Below are positions 1 to 19,734 of a DNA stretch of 64,000 bases, one piece after another. This DNA is from Chamaelirium japonicum (lineage: Eukaryota > Streptophyta > Magnoliopsida > Liliales > Melanthiaceae). Each line of letters starts with the position of its first letter. Position 1 is the stretch's first letter. Both the position numbers and the translations under genes were made by a program. The notes beneath the pieces are model-generated. The model had not been told where the DNA came from, searched no databases, and saw only the letters and a list, made by a program, of their open reading frames with translations. The stretch is taken from the NCBI GenBank assembly GCA_947650365.1, contig OX393549.1, forward strand, positions 21,907,072 through 21,971,071. The letters are read 5' to 3'.

Positions 1-8791
<8,791 letters not shown>

Positions 8792-9125
8792 CGCCTCCTG
8801 CCCTCGCCTCTCTCCTCGTAGGCTTAAATGTGATGCTGGCGCGCCGGCCAGAGCAGAGGGGTCGGCGGCTTCGCAAGAGGCTCGGGCGGTCGGCCCGGAT
8901 CGACGACCATTGCTCGGACTCTTGCTACCGGCATCGTTCCGGAATGTTTGAACCTCAATACAATATTGCGCCGGCCGGCCGTGTGCTGGTTGTGTGTGCT
9001 GGTTGTGGAAGGACGGCGTTTTTTCTTTTTTTTTTTTTTTTAATTTGTTGGGCACGAACCATTCACAAACAGACAAAGGACTGACCATGCAAACTGCAAA
9101 GCCAACGGGCAAAGCAGTCCCCCGA
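8792..9125 (-). promoter_or_regulatory. MLO 5' flank between start codon and nearest MITE
   Basis: About 330 bp lie between the MLO ATG and the MITE at 9126. The first 200 bp are GC-rich, as expected of a 5' UTR, and include an A-run (T-run on plus, 9018-9041). I see no convincing TATA box, so the promoter position is inferred from location only. Confidence 0.3.
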
Positions 9126-9628
9126 GGGTGCGTTTGGCAATCCACACGGGAATAACATTCTAAGGAATGGGAATCCATTTCCCTCCTTTGATAAGGTTGT
9201 GGATAAGATAACATACATGCCATAATGATCCGGCATTGTATTTTGATTGGGTAAAAGGAGCTACTCCAGAGAATCGCTCAACACATCTTAATTAAGTAGA
9301 GAAATGACACGAGGGTAACATCCGGCCAACCAACAAAATTGAGTAATAGGGCATCCAGGGACACAGGAGAGGAAAAAATTGGTGGCAATAGAAAGGGGAA
9401 GGGCACAGTAAGGTTTCAGAAGAAAAGCACCAATGCCAAAGTAGTCGGTGTCCGATTCCACCCGATTCGGATGGAATCCAATGCCTGTACGATGTGGGAG
9501 ATAAAAGCCGATCGGAAATCAAAGCCGGAGCCAAAATCGCCTGCCAAACATCACCATTGGGTCAGCTCCGGAATGGGACCCCAACGCCTCGGCAAAGGTG
9601 TTATAAAAAGCCTTAACCAAATGCGCCC
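9126..9628. mobile_element. PIF/Harbinger-like MITE in the MLO upstream region
   Basis: The left end GGGTGCGTTTGG pairs with the right end CCAAATGCGCCC, an imperfect terminal inverted repeat of the 'GGGTGCGTTTGG' type seen in Tourist-like MITEs. The interior has inverted 'ggaatccattt'/'gattccaccc' motifs and no coding frame. A 3-bp target duplication could not be settled. It lies about 335 bp upstream of the MLO start codon. Confidence 0.5.
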
Positions 9629-9639
9629 TAAAGGCTAGT

Positions 9640-10260
9640 GGAGCGTAGGACTGGGCTAGTCCGATACTTGTGTTATTCGATGTGGAAAAATTTAGACCAA
9701 GTTTTATGTGAGCTTAAGCAAAAATGAGCTTGTACATAATTTCAAACCCGAACTTGAGTTCAGGCCGAATTCGGACCATGTTAAGCTCGGTTTGTTTTTC
9801 GCCCAAACCAAAAATAGTAAGGATGTATTAGTTTACTGAACCATCCCCTCTCGATATATTTTGCTTGTTTAAGAGATAAAGTTATGTACAAGTTGATTTT
9901 TAATGAGAATTGTTATTATTTAGAATCTTATAGTTTTTGTTGTTTTATGTATGCCTATGATTTTAGGCATGTCATCTATTCAAAGAAGCTAGATTTTAGT
10001 GAAATAGTGAGATGTATTGTTACTTATAAATTGTAGGAGCATAGTGAATATATGTTATTTTTTCATGAGTTTTTCTCTCACAATGTTTTTATTCAAGCAT
10101 GCCCAAACTCAGCTCGAAATCTGAGAAGAAAAATTGATTGAATTTGGGCTGAACATTATGGCAAAAGTTTGAGCCGAGCTCGGACCGGCCACCTAGGTTT
10201 CGGGTCGGGTTTGGTAGACCTTAACCGACCCAACCCAGTCTGATTGACAAGCCTACTAAT
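9640..10260. repeat. dispersed repeat with 'gggtcgggt' motifs, class unknown
   Basis: The stretch starts and ends with motifs common in dispersed plant repeats ('actgggctagtccg', 'gagctcgg', 'tcgggtcgggttt') around an AT-rich core. The termini are not clearly inverted and no target duplication was seen. No coding frame was recognised. Confidence 0.25.
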
Positions 10261-10320
10261 CCTACCCACAATCTGTGAATCTTCGTCTCAACAGCCGAGG
10301 AGCACTAGCTGCCAGCCACC

Positions 10321-10760
10321 CTTAGGGCATGTTTAGTTCATGGTTTAGAAAGCCTGGGAATGAGACTCTCATTCTCATGTTTGGTTTATGATTTTGCAAA
10401 GCGGGGGAGGGGGGGGGATCCCATTTTCCCATGCTTGGTTCATGGTGTTGGCTAATCCGGGAATGAGATTTTTACATTTTACTCTTATTCCTTTATCTAT
10501 TTAGAGTTGTCCAATGCTAGTTTTGGAAAACAAACAAGGGGCAAAACTGAAAACTGAAACCAACGCTGGGGAATCCCAAGCCAAACCCAAGGACGAAGGA
10601 GGGATTATGAAATCGGGCGATTGAGGAATGAGATGTCGGGGGGGACGAAGTCCCACCTCAAAACGAGGAGCCAAACACATGCTATGAAAAGAGTAATGGG
10701 GGAAACCAAAGCCAACGCCGGAGAATGAGCCTCAAAACTGGGAACTAAACATGCCCTAAG
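10321..10760. mobile_element. MITE with perfect 19-bp terminal inverted repeats
   Basis: The left end CTTAGGGCATGTTTAGTTC (10321-10339) is the exact reverse complement of the right end GAACTAAACATGCCCTAAG (10742-10760). The 440-bp interior has no coding frame and carries further inverted motifs ('gggaatgaga' type). The GGGCATGTTT end suggests the PIF/Harbinger group. The matching ends imply a fairly recent insertion. Confidence 0.75.
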
Positions 10761-11409
10761 AGTGGCAAATAACAAGCGGCGTCGGAACCTGAAGATGCAA
10801 GAAACGATTCATCAAAATTGAGCTTAAGTTAACCACAGTCGGGTGGCTCCCATTTCACATGCGTGAGATGAGTAGCAACTGAGACTTTTTTGCAAAATGG
10901 CGGAAAATACAAGTGGCTAGCTTTAGACATGCATATCCAAATCATTAGATAGATGTTTCAAAATTTGTTAATCTTTTATGAGGATGATCACCTTGTCTTA
11001 TATAGCAGTATAGTACATTTCTAAAAGATCAGCACATTCTAAAACCTTTTGTCGAAGTTCTCATGGTATCAAAGCTATCGATCTTCATCCAATGGTTGTG
11101 ATTGATGGGTATAGACCATGGAGAGATCCATATTGGTAGAAAGGCCAAGCAACCCGGTTTACATGAACCAATCGGATCTTATTGGGATCGGTTATGTTTG
11201 ATATTAAATGGATTGGGACAACTGGTGGACTCGAAACTCCAAAATTGGAAGAAGAAGAAAAAATTGGGTGGGATGGCATTTGCAAAGCCTTTTTTTTAAA
11301 AAAAAATTTATAAAACCACGAAGGGCCCCTCAAAATTTTTGTCAAGTTTTTTTTTGAAAGGGGGGGGGGGGGGGGGGGGGGTTATGGCCCCCCTCACCCC
11401 TCGAAAAAC

Positions 11410-11665
11410 TTTATGGTATAACGGTGATGCCAGATCAATGGTATCACAGACAAATCAAACGCTGGAACACCCATTGAGCACCACTACAATTGCATCATAG
11501 CAACATGATGGCAGGCACCACGATAGATGCATTGCACTCAGTCCTAACTGCACCTTGATCGTTTCTCTGATTTGAAGGACAATTGCAGGAAAAGAGATTG
11601 GCATCAACGTTTTTCAATGATCCGTGATGCCACCTCAGCAAAAATCACGGTCATACTAAAGTTTT
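11410..11665. repeat. relative of the foldback element at 41260-41590
   Basis: A segment near 11505-11560 (gcaccacgatagatgc, cactcagtcctaactgca) closely matches 41395-41430. The flanks also share 'aaaagttttt' ends. It is more diverged and not perfectly self-complementary. A poly-G run (11359-11381) lies just upstream. Confidence 0.45.
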
Positions 11666-12077
11666 TCTCCTCACTCCTCTCTGGGTTTTGCCCATGGTCA
11701 GGTTTGTGATTTCTTTTGAAAACCTAGTTCTGAATAGGTTCTGTCCTAGCTAATCTCACTCTATGGCCGACCTAATTATACCCCAAGTAGATATCAATGT
11801 TGTTGCGAGAACAATATCAATGAAAAATCCTAATCCTCTATCAAATCCCAACATTAATCCTCTCTAGCAAATCATAGAGCAATAAGCAACTTTCAAACCT
11901 ATGTTTTTATTTTTATAATGAACGTGTGGGGATCGGCCGGTGTGAATTTTTGGTATTTAATTGGGATGTATTTGAAATTTTCCCATTAAACCTGAGATGA
12001 ATTTTTAGTATTTAATTGTGAATTTTTATACATGCCCTCTTTGGATTGGCAACTCCTTCCTCTTATTCTGGGGAATG

Positions 12078-12490
12078 TTTTTTTTTTTTTTTTTGAGGGG
12101 GGGAGGAACTACAAGGTTCTATTCGTGATACCCCTGCTTTGAACGAAGGAACATCATTACAATTATTTAGTTGCCCACCAGGGAGGAGATGTAGTATGGG
12201 ACAGACTCGTAGGTTTTCCGGTTCGTTTTTGGATCATGAACTTAGCCAAAGCATCAGCACAACCATTGCATTCCCTAGCCATATGAGAGAACCTGCAAGA
12301 AATAAAACCATGGGATAAAAACCTACAGTCAGATACAAGATTCTGTATCTACCATGGAGGGGATTAATCCCCAACCGACATGAGCTTAATGAGAACTTAA
12401 TTATCGCTTTCCACGATTTCAAGTTCTTGGGTAGGTTTGACTGGGCAATCCAATGGTTCTTGCTATTTCTTTTTGTCGGCCTCATAATTG
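12078..12490 (-). pseudogene. 5'-truncated LINE 3' end with RNase H remnant and poly(A)
   Basis: On the minus strand the sequence encodes HMARECNGCADALAKF, the closing motif of the RNase H domain of plant L1-type LINEs (usual form H..RE.N..AD.LA). A stop codon, a short 3' UTR and a poly(A) run (poly-T on plus, 12078-12094) follow. Upstream coding sequence is degraded or missing. This is the common product of truncated target-primed reverse transcription. No target duplication was identified. Confidence 0.65.
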
Positions 12491-12501
12491 GTTACACCCC
12501 C

Positions 12502-12797
12502 TAGGGGTGTAAAACGAGCCGAGCCTAAAATACCTCGGGTCAGGCCTATAGATATCAAGCCTAGATGGGCCCGTCGTCAGGCTGGACTTCGGGCCAAGGG
12601 TCTGAGCTCAGACCCGGCCCGGGTATACACATATATGTAGAAATTTCAAACCGGACCGGGTTGGATATAGGCAAAAAATAGTGTTTTTTAATAAAAAAGT
12701 ATTATGTGGCCATGTGGGGTTTTAAAAGCTGAACCTCTACAGGTTTAAACAAAAACATGACCAATACACAATTTCTTTTTTGCTATTTAATATATAT

Positions 12798-12865
<68 letters not shown>

Positions 12866-12966
12866 CACTGCAGCCGTTTGATGCACGCGTTGCGTGCATC
12901 GCATGCACGCAACGGTGCATCAGACGACAGCGGTGCGATGCCGCACTTACCGCATGCCGCATTATA

Positions 12967-13034
<68 letters not shown>

Positions 13035-13232
13035 CACAGTATATGGTTCGAGTTTTACATGCTGGGCTTGCGAGCTTCCTTTTGGGCCGGCCTGTGGGCT
13101 CAAGGTGGAAGCTCGAGCTCGGCCCATGGTGTGTTTGGGCTGGGCCGGGTCAGGCTGTTGACCGGACTGGGTTAGATTCGGGCTGTTGACTTTGGGCTGG
13201 ATTCGGACAGATGGGTTTTTTTTTACACCCTT
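12502..13232. mobile_element. putative MITE carrying (CT)n and (AT)n microsatellites
   Basis: The left end TAGGGGTGTAAAA and the right end TTTTTACACCCTTC are imperfect inverted repeats. The sequence next to both ends is rich in 'gggctgggccgggtc'-type motifs in inverted arrangement. The middle holds (CT)n at 12801-12862 and (AT)n at about 12967-13029. No transposase frame and no clear target duplication were seen. Confidence 0.4.
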
Positions 13233-13444
13233 CCACACACCAACTTCCAAGCTCCTTTGCATTTATTATTGCCCTTTCTCCACCTAATCTACTAAATTTT
13301 AGATAGGGCAGTTTGTTATTTTGCCCATTATCTGTTGTCTTGCTCTCCCCACCTATGAGGCTTTATTGGAGACTCTTTCGTCTTCTACAAATGGCAATGA
13401 TACAAAGCTTTTACCGAGTCTCTCACACAGAATGATGTGGCATC

Positions 13445-13559
13445 CAATCACAGCGTCCTTTTTTTTTTTTTTTTTTTTCAGAAATCCCTCGGAAAGCGAG
13501 GGTTAAGGCAATGACCCCAACCTATGATTAAAAAGCCAGCCACAATCACAGCGTCCTTT
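13445..13559 (-). mobile_element. 81-bp retroposed LINE/SINE tail with 17-bp target duplication
   Basis: CAATCACAGCGTCCTTT occurs at 13445-13461 and again at 13543-13559. Between them lies an 81-bp insert that begins (plus) with a T-run, i.e. a poly(A) tail on the minus strand. Long target duplication plus poly(A) is the signature of L1-type target-primed insertion. The insert is too short to assign to a family. Confidence 0.75.
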
Positions 13560-14125
13560 AGCTGTCGTTTTGGGCTAGTGTGACTCACTGTTCAGTACTA
13601 TATGCAACAGACGGCTATCTTGATGACACATTATTCTATGTGAGATAATCGGTAAAAGCTTTTGAGGGAAATAGTATTTTTCCTTGTATGTTGGAACTTG
13701 GAAGTTTCCCTTCACCCCCATTGTCAATGGTCCTTCCAAAAGTAGCTATTTGATTGGAGAGAAATCTAATTGCATTTTATAAAATGACTTATCTTAAACA
13801 TCTCCAACGAGGAAGCCTCCATTTTGCTATTGCCAAATGGAAATATTCTAAGAATATTTTAAAATGAAGGTCCTCTATTTTGGTTAGTCTCCAACCATGA
13901 CCTCTGTTATGTAATTCATATAATATTTAAGAATTTTAAAATAATTTAAAAAATATTAGATATTAGTTTGTTTTCGAAGGTTTCGATGAGAGCTTTTCAA
14001 CGGTACCAAATTTGTTAAAAACGGATTAGTAAATTAATAAATACACTTAGTTAAAATATTTATGTACACATTTTATAAAGGATATATTTGTTAATATATT
14101 TAATGCATACATGGCTTGGAGGGCT
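13560..14125. other. unassigned intergenic sequence
   Basis: AT-rich sequence without a supported gene, repeat boundary or RNA gene. I see nothing in it beyond short homopolymer runs. Confidence 0.4.
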
Positions 14126-14133
14126 ATTTTGGT

Positions 14134-15009
14134 CAAGGTACAAAATCTCGACATATTTCGCGAAATATCGCGAAATATTTCGGTTTTCTCAAACCTCGGC
14201 ACGAAATTCGTATTGTGATATCGAACGAAATAGGAATCACGATAATATCGCGATATAAGCAAATACCCCCCCATTTGATTTCAATAAAAATATCAAAAAA
14301 ATCAAAAACCAAGTGAATCAAAAAGTAGGTTTTCAGTTTTAGTAGGAGAAAACAGTTTTTTCGGTTTTTCATAAAATTTGTATGTTGAGAAAAGTGGTTA
14401 AATCAACTCATTTTTAGCTCAAAAAATTTCACAAGATGTAGAACTACAAGTACATCTAGAAAACCATGGTCCGTCAAAGAAAATTTTGAATGTATAAAAA
14501 CTTTTCTTTATAAAAACTCATTTTTTCAGACTTAGTAAAAAAACAGTGTTTTGCATTTCAGCATAATTTTTGCATGATTTCAAACTTGCACAACTTTCTT
14601 GTTTTAAGTTCACTTTCAAAATCGTTTGAAGCATTAATTTAACAATCAACTAATCTTTATTTTGGAAATATTTTTCTCCACAAAAAAGATTAAAAAGCAT
14701 TTTAAAAACATAGATCAAAACAGGACCAAACAAGACTGCACAAGACTCACAGACTCAAATACTAAATACATGCTTTGTGATGCTCTACACCCGTAGATAG
14801 GGTATAAATATTATCTGAGTGTTCTAAAACGTGTATCTATACTTAGTTTATGACTATCCAGAGTTTCATTCAAAAATTCCATTAAAAAATCAATATTTCC
14901 ACCATTTCCATCAAATCACAATATTTCCACATTGTCGAAATATTTCCACGAAATATTTCCATTTTCCAGGAGGTCGAAATATTGACCGAAATGGAAATTT
15001 CGAACCTTG
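14134..15009. mobile_element. hAT-type MITE, 876 bp, with perfect 8-bp target duplication
   Basis: ATTTTGGT flanks both sides (14126-14133 and 15010-15017). The termini are inverted: CAAGGTACAAAATCTCG at the left, and a right end that reads CAAGGTTCGAAATTTCC in reverse complement. Both subterminal zones are rich in 'cgaaatatttc' motifs. The interior is AT-rich and non-coding. The 8-bp duplication and CAAGG-type end fit the hAT superfamily. Confidence 0.75.
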
Positions 15010-15435
15010 ATTTTGGTATTTTTGAAAAGTTGACCTAGATAACAGGGGCTGCTATTTGGTTTGGATTCCTACATTTTTGCCGGCCAAATACCCTCCCCTG
15101 TATTTATACAAGCCCATATAGCAAGTGGTTGGAGCCACCCGTCCACCATATATGGCAATATGGCGGACGGTTGGAGATACTCTTGAGAAATGATGCTCTT
15201 AGTCTCTTTTATCATCTGAAAAAATACTTCATCATTCAAAGGATTTAGATGATTATATGATTATACATTGATGCGATGGTTGCGAAGGCATCGATTAGAC
15301 GTACTAATTCAAAGGTTCGTGAAATTTATTGAGATATAATATTTCGTGTATTTTGTGTTTTATCACTTGTTACACGTATATGCGACGCTGACACATCCGA
15401 TGACTTCAAGACGGTTGCCAATGATATCTCAAAAG

Positions 15436-15823
15436 GTAATGCTATTTGAACATAGAGCGTGTCAACCCGCGGTAGTGTGGAGACGTCAGCTAGTGCTCAG
15501 TGCATCGACATTCACACCAAGACGAAAGCATTTTCACTACCCGATTGAATTGCTGCACTTGCTTACGGTCCAATCACAGTGTATCACATCGTCCATTAAA
15601 AAGGGCAAAATGGGGGAAGCCAAGTGTGACGTACTTCCAGTAGCAAGTGTAGTCCCCGCTGTACTCTTTTAATGGACAACGTGGCACAACATGATTGGAC
15701 TGTAAACGAGCGTAACAAATCAATCGGGTAGCAAAAATGCTCGCACGCCAAGTCCTGTCTGTGCCCCCACACCACCGCGGGTTGTCCGAGAGGTTGTCCC
15801 ACAATATGTTCAAATAACATTAC
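15436..15823. mobile_element. foldback (long-inverted-repeat) element
   Basis: The two halves are near-complementary over about 165-190 bp. The left arm starts GTAATGCTATTTGAACATA and the right arm ends TATGTTCAAATAACATTAC. Further matched blocks include 'acccgcggtagtgtgg'/'ccacaccaccgcgggt' and 'gtccattaaaa'/'ttttaatggac'. It could form one long hairpin. Flanks 'ctcaaaag' and 'ctcaagaag' may be a decayed 9-bp duplication, which would point to Mutator-like origin. The open frames in it are accidental. Confidence 0.65.
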
Positions 15824-16258
15824 TCAAGAAGAAATGATCCATGAAAAAGAGAAGGCTAATTGGATAAACATAAGGATGTGAAAGTGAAACCAAATGGCCT
15901 TAGATTCCTAGCAACTTTGGAGTGAGAGTATAGCTTCGTCATGGTGGAGGTGGACGTTGCGCAGGATTCCGTTGGTTAGTGCGACTCAGCAGCGCTGTCA
16001 ATCTCAATATGTTAAGTTGTTGGAGGGGTTGCATGGGACATCTATGGAGGTTAAGGGTGCCATCTCGCGTGCATGTTTTCTTATGAAAATTGTTTCATGG
16101 AGCGTTGCCAAGTGCTGTACTTATGCGCCATCCCATTAGGATGGGGTATGGGAGTTGCCCTTGGTGTGGCAACTCGGAGGAAGATGCGGAGCATGTGTTT
16201 TGGTTCTGCCCAAAAAGCATGTGAATTTTGGCAATGCGCCTAACAACTTGCATGATTT

Positions 16259-16964
16259 GCGGAACGAAGTTCACCCCTTTTCTCTGCACGCTTCAGGCCT
16301 CTTTTTTCCGCTTGGGGTAGGGTTTGGTGCTCTTGGATGGCAGCCTTCGGGCCCCCTCCCCCCTGTAAATAGGTGCATTCCCCCCTTGGCACGGGTTTTG
16401 TGTTTGCCAGCATCAGAGTCATGTGGCGGCCCCTCCTCGGATCGCGTCCTCGCCGACGGATCGGGGGTTTCCGGCCATATTCATGGAGGAGAAGGTGGGT
16501 CTGGACCCCGGCCGGTGTATGCCGTGGGTTTCCATCCCCCCTCCTTTGCGCGGTGGTGGATCCTTGCCCTTCGGGTTGGCGGTGGTGGATCGCGGCGGTT
16601 GGGGATGCGGAGCGGCTTTGCTTCATCTCCGGCACCAAGGGAGACGAATCCGGCTGTGGATTTGGTTTTTGTGATGGTTGGTTTTTTTTTGTAAGTCACT
16701 GTTGGCTTCATCTTTCCTTTTCTTAGTCTTAGTCTAGGGTTTCTATCGCCGCCGGAGGTCGGCAGGGTAGTTGGTTTGGTGGCTTTTGCCTCTTTTTCTG
16801 TTGGATCTGCATATGGGCGGCGTGCTCCCCCCCTGTGGGATTGATGGTGGTTGTTTCTTGTTCAGCCGTTTGGCTGTTTATGGTTGAGCCGGTATGTGGC
16901 GCCTCCTACTTGCACCAGGCTGTGGTGCCTCCTGAGATCTCCCCTTCTGTATACCAAAAAAAAA
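16259..16964 (+). mobile_element. retroposon inserted in the LINE relic, 14-bp target duplication
   Basis: AACTTGCATGATTT occurs at 16245-16258 and at 16965-16978. The 706-bp insert is GC-rich and ends in a poly(A) run. Its tail 'tgtggcgcctcct...gatctcccctt' is shared with the insert at 19735-20426, so both belong to one family. No reverse-transcriptase motif was recognised in it. It may be a 5'-truncated LINE or a non-autonomous derivative. Confidence 0.7.
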
Positions 16965-17012
16965 AACTTGCATGATTTAACTTCTACAGGTTGATTTTAC
17001 TACCTTCAGGCT

Positions 17013-17050
17013 CGCGCGCGCGCGCGCGCGGGGGGGGGGGGGGGGGGGGC
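17013..17050. repeat. (CG)n followed by poly-G
   Basis: Simple repeat: about nine CG dinucleotides followed by a run of about 20 G, located between the zinc-binding and RNase H remnants of the LINE. Confidence 0.9.
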
Positions 17051-17235
17051 TAATGAGGTCATAGCGGTGGCGATGTAGCAACTTTGGAAGGCCAGATGTG
17101 AGAAGTTATTCAGTAGTCATGACAGAGCTAGTATGTGGATTGCGAGACAGAGTACAAAGTTTATTTTGCAGTTTGTGAAGTCGGCTTTAAGTGCTCGGGG
17201 CAAATAGGGAGAAAGGGTTGGGGTGCAATTTCATC

Positions 17236-17640
17236 ATGTGGACTGATGGATAGTTCCAATCCCCGGAGGAGATTGCTAGTGGGGCATGGGTGTTAGCCAT
17301 TCCCAGTGGTAAATTGTGTGTTGCAGCTTCGTTCAGATGTCGGGTGGATTCCCTTATCAAGGCGGAACTATGGGCGATTCGGGGTGCTATGGAGGAACTA
17401 GGCAAGCGTGCCTACAGCAAAGTTGTTTTGATGAATGCGGTGAGAGCGAGGGATGCTATATTGCTTGGTAAAGGGTGTATGGGTGACCTATATCCCCTAG
17501 TTTCGGCCTATTGTCTAGTCTGGGATCGGCTGGAGGAGGTGTTGATTCAATATGCTCCATGTGTAGCTAATAGTGCGGCCCACTGCCTAGCACAGCTAAA
17601 GTTTCTTGTGCCAAAGGGTACTGGGAGCATGTGGTTCTAG
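17236..17640 (+). pseudogene. LINE RNase H domain with one premature stop
   Basis: The frame reads WTDG-stop-FQSPEEIASGAW, then KAELWAIRGAMEELG and finally APCVANSAAHCLAQLK. These are the first Asp motif, the Glu helix and the closing His motif region of a plant LINE RNase H (RVT_3 type). A single in-frame TAG at 17251 replaces the usual Ser after TDG. The domain then stays open to the natural stop at 17638-17640. The expected second Asp (usual form VESDS) reads 'VLMNA' here, so the catalytic set is broken. Confidence 0.65.
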
Positions 17641-17689
17641 CTGTAATATTCGCCCTCGTGTATGAAGACTTTTCGGGTCCTAATGTAAG

Positions 17690-19669
17690 TGTGGGCACCA
17701 AAATTAGCCCACGGGTCAAACCCGACCCGCACATACGAAATCGGCCTGCACACAATGGCCCACATGCGAACTTGGCCCGCACACAACGGCCCGTATCTAA
17801 AATGGACCTGACTCAATACAAACGGGCCCTATCGGACCCGCAATCCGAACTCAAAAATGGGCCCACCGGCCCCCTTTCTTGGAAACCGTGCCCCCTCCCC
17901 ATGAGGAGGTGTGGTCGGTCATGAGGGAAAGAAAAGAAAAAGAAAAAGAAAACAAAAGAAAAAAATCATAACCGCCTCGATGCGGGGGGAGGTGACGTGG
18001 ACGTTTACGCAACCGTAGATCCGCGACGATCCCTCTATCCGATGGACAAGATGATGTCGTGTCACCATGCAATCGGAAGGTGCAAAGATAATAACCTATC
18101 TTCAAAGATCAAGTCACATCTTGCCCATAACCATCCCTACAAAAAAGGAAGGGATCAAGGTTGTTCCCTCCAAATAAGAGAACAATATCTTGATGGTTAT
18201 GGGGGGAGATATTGGATACAACTAAAAGATTGCAGCCATATCTCTCCCAACCTCCCCCCTTTGCCTGTAAATAGAAGGGGTGGGGGAAGGCATCAAGGGT
18301 CGGAAACTAGAGACGCAATGGCTCTGCAAAGAAAGAGCCTCGTTCTCGACGACCCAAGGCTTCACGAGGCATGGCAAGTGCGTCCTACGGAAACTCTTAG
18401 CCCATCAAAGTCCTCATCAACGTGAAGACCTTGCATACGAAGATCAAAGCTTCAGCTTCTCGCAAGAAGAAGAAAGCTTGGAGATGAAGGCCCGGAGTCG
18501 TCATCACCCCGGCGTCTCCAGCAATCTTCATCAACTCCGAAGACGCCATAAGAAAAGGTCAGAGAAGAAGATCGAAGCCGACAACACCCCGTCATCTTCA
18601 ACAAAGGCGTCAACTCCTCACACAAAGAAGAAAGCTTGGAGAAGAAGGCCTGAAGCCGATGCTACCCCTGCTGTCTTCATCAACAAAAGCCGACACTACA
18701 ACCGTCGCACGAAGACCGGTGCTACCCCCACCGTCTTCATCAACAAAAGCTGACACTACAACCATCGCACAAAGATCGGTGCTACCTCCGTCATCTTCAT
18801 CAACAAAAGCCGATGCTATAATCGTCGCATGGAGATCGGTCCTCCATCCGCCGTCTTCAAAAGAATTCTTCAACTCCGATCGCGCCAAAGAAGCCCGGAG
18901 AAGAAGAAAAGCCCAAAGCCGATGCCACAACCGTCGTTGCCGAAATCCATCCCCAAGAAGCTAAAAGAACAACGAAGCCTTGAAAACATCGCTATCGCCG
19001 TTCAAGAAGAAGATCAAACCAACGCCGAAGCAAAAGCCAACGAAGGAAGCCGAAGCAAAAGCACCGGTAAAGCCCTCGCCGAAGCAACGCAAGAGCCAAA
19101 GCCAAGTGACTACGACGGTCACGAGCAAAGCACCGCACGTTCTAGCCGATACGACGCGAAGTCCGGAAGAACTAAAGCATCACAAGTCTCTACCCGTCTA
19201 CGTTCAAGCGCAAGTGCCGAAGCAACGCAGGAGCCAGAGCCAAGCCAATGCCAAAAGCCAAAGCCGATGCCAGAAGTACGTTCGACGCCGCGAACCGACG
19301 ATCAAGGACGCCAAGGTCTAGCAAGGATCGAGGGAGACACGAAGACCGAGGAACAAAGCCAAAAACCCCCTAGCCGAGAAAGCGCGAAGCACGAAAGGAA
19401 CAAAAGCAACGGCAACAAAATCGATCCTTAACCTCTCAAGAAATTAACCCTCACCCTGTAAATATCTCTGTCCTGGGCAATCCCTTCAGAGCTCTCGCAC
19501 GAATACCACGTGGAGACGCGGATCAAAGGGACCCTCCAGAGGATCTCTCCTACAATCTCCTGATCAAATATTCGCCGCACCCGGCTCACCGCACCCGAGT
19601 CCCCGGGTCCCGGCATCTGTAATCGTGTGTTTGCAATAAAGACGACCCGAATCTTTTTTTGCGCATACA
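17690..19669 (+). mobile_element. solo LTR of the Tat element family, TSD GTAAG
   Basis: The sequence is a diverged reverse complement of the LTRs at 22017-24294 and 37244-39521. It starts TGTGGGCACC, ends GCGCATACA, and is flanked by perfect GTAAG copies (17685-17689, 19670-19674). It has no internal region, so it is the product of LTR-LTR recombination. It is 1980 bp against 2278 bp for the intact LTRs. Much of the shortfall lies in the 32-bp tandem repeat, with about three units instead of ten. The promoter box reads CTGTAAATAG (18266 area) instead of CTATAAATAG. Confidence 0.9.
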
Positions 19670-19734
19670 GTAAGGATCTACCTATTCCCTGTACCAAAAA
19701 AAAAGGTCCTTGCAAGCTACCCGCCTCCTTGGAC

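Larger units (their letters stand above)
16000..19699 (+). mobile_element. decayed L1-type LINE, interrupted by two later insertions
   Basis: Coding remnants run in order on the plus strand. First is a reverse-transcriptase-associated zinc-binding motif near 16130-16258 (C.WC.NSEEDAEHVFWFCP pattern), then an RNase H domain at 17236-17640. The 3' UTR continues to 17689, is interrupted by a solo LTR, and resumes at 19675 with 'gatctacctattccctgtacc' and a poly(A) run ending near 19699. Removing the insertions at 16259-16964 and 17690-19669 restores a contiguous LINE tail. The 5' limit is not defined. Confidence 0.6.

Noticed and set aside
12757..13262. Frames with Ser-Leu and Ile-Tyr repeats
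   Set aside because: Translation of (CT)n and (AT)n microsatellites inside a putative MITE.
15346..15820. Frames of 74-108 codons
   Set aside because: They fall in a foldback element and mirror each other across its two arms.
16155..16726. Overlapping frames of 83-179 codons on both strands
   Set aside because: They cross the LINE-retroposon junction at 16259 and have no domain; open only because of GC-rich sequence.
18280..19431. Lys/Arg/Ser/Ala-rich frames of up to 200 codons
   Set aside because: Located wholly in the solo LTR and built on its 60-bp repeat; homologous positions in the intact LTRs do not keep a common frame.
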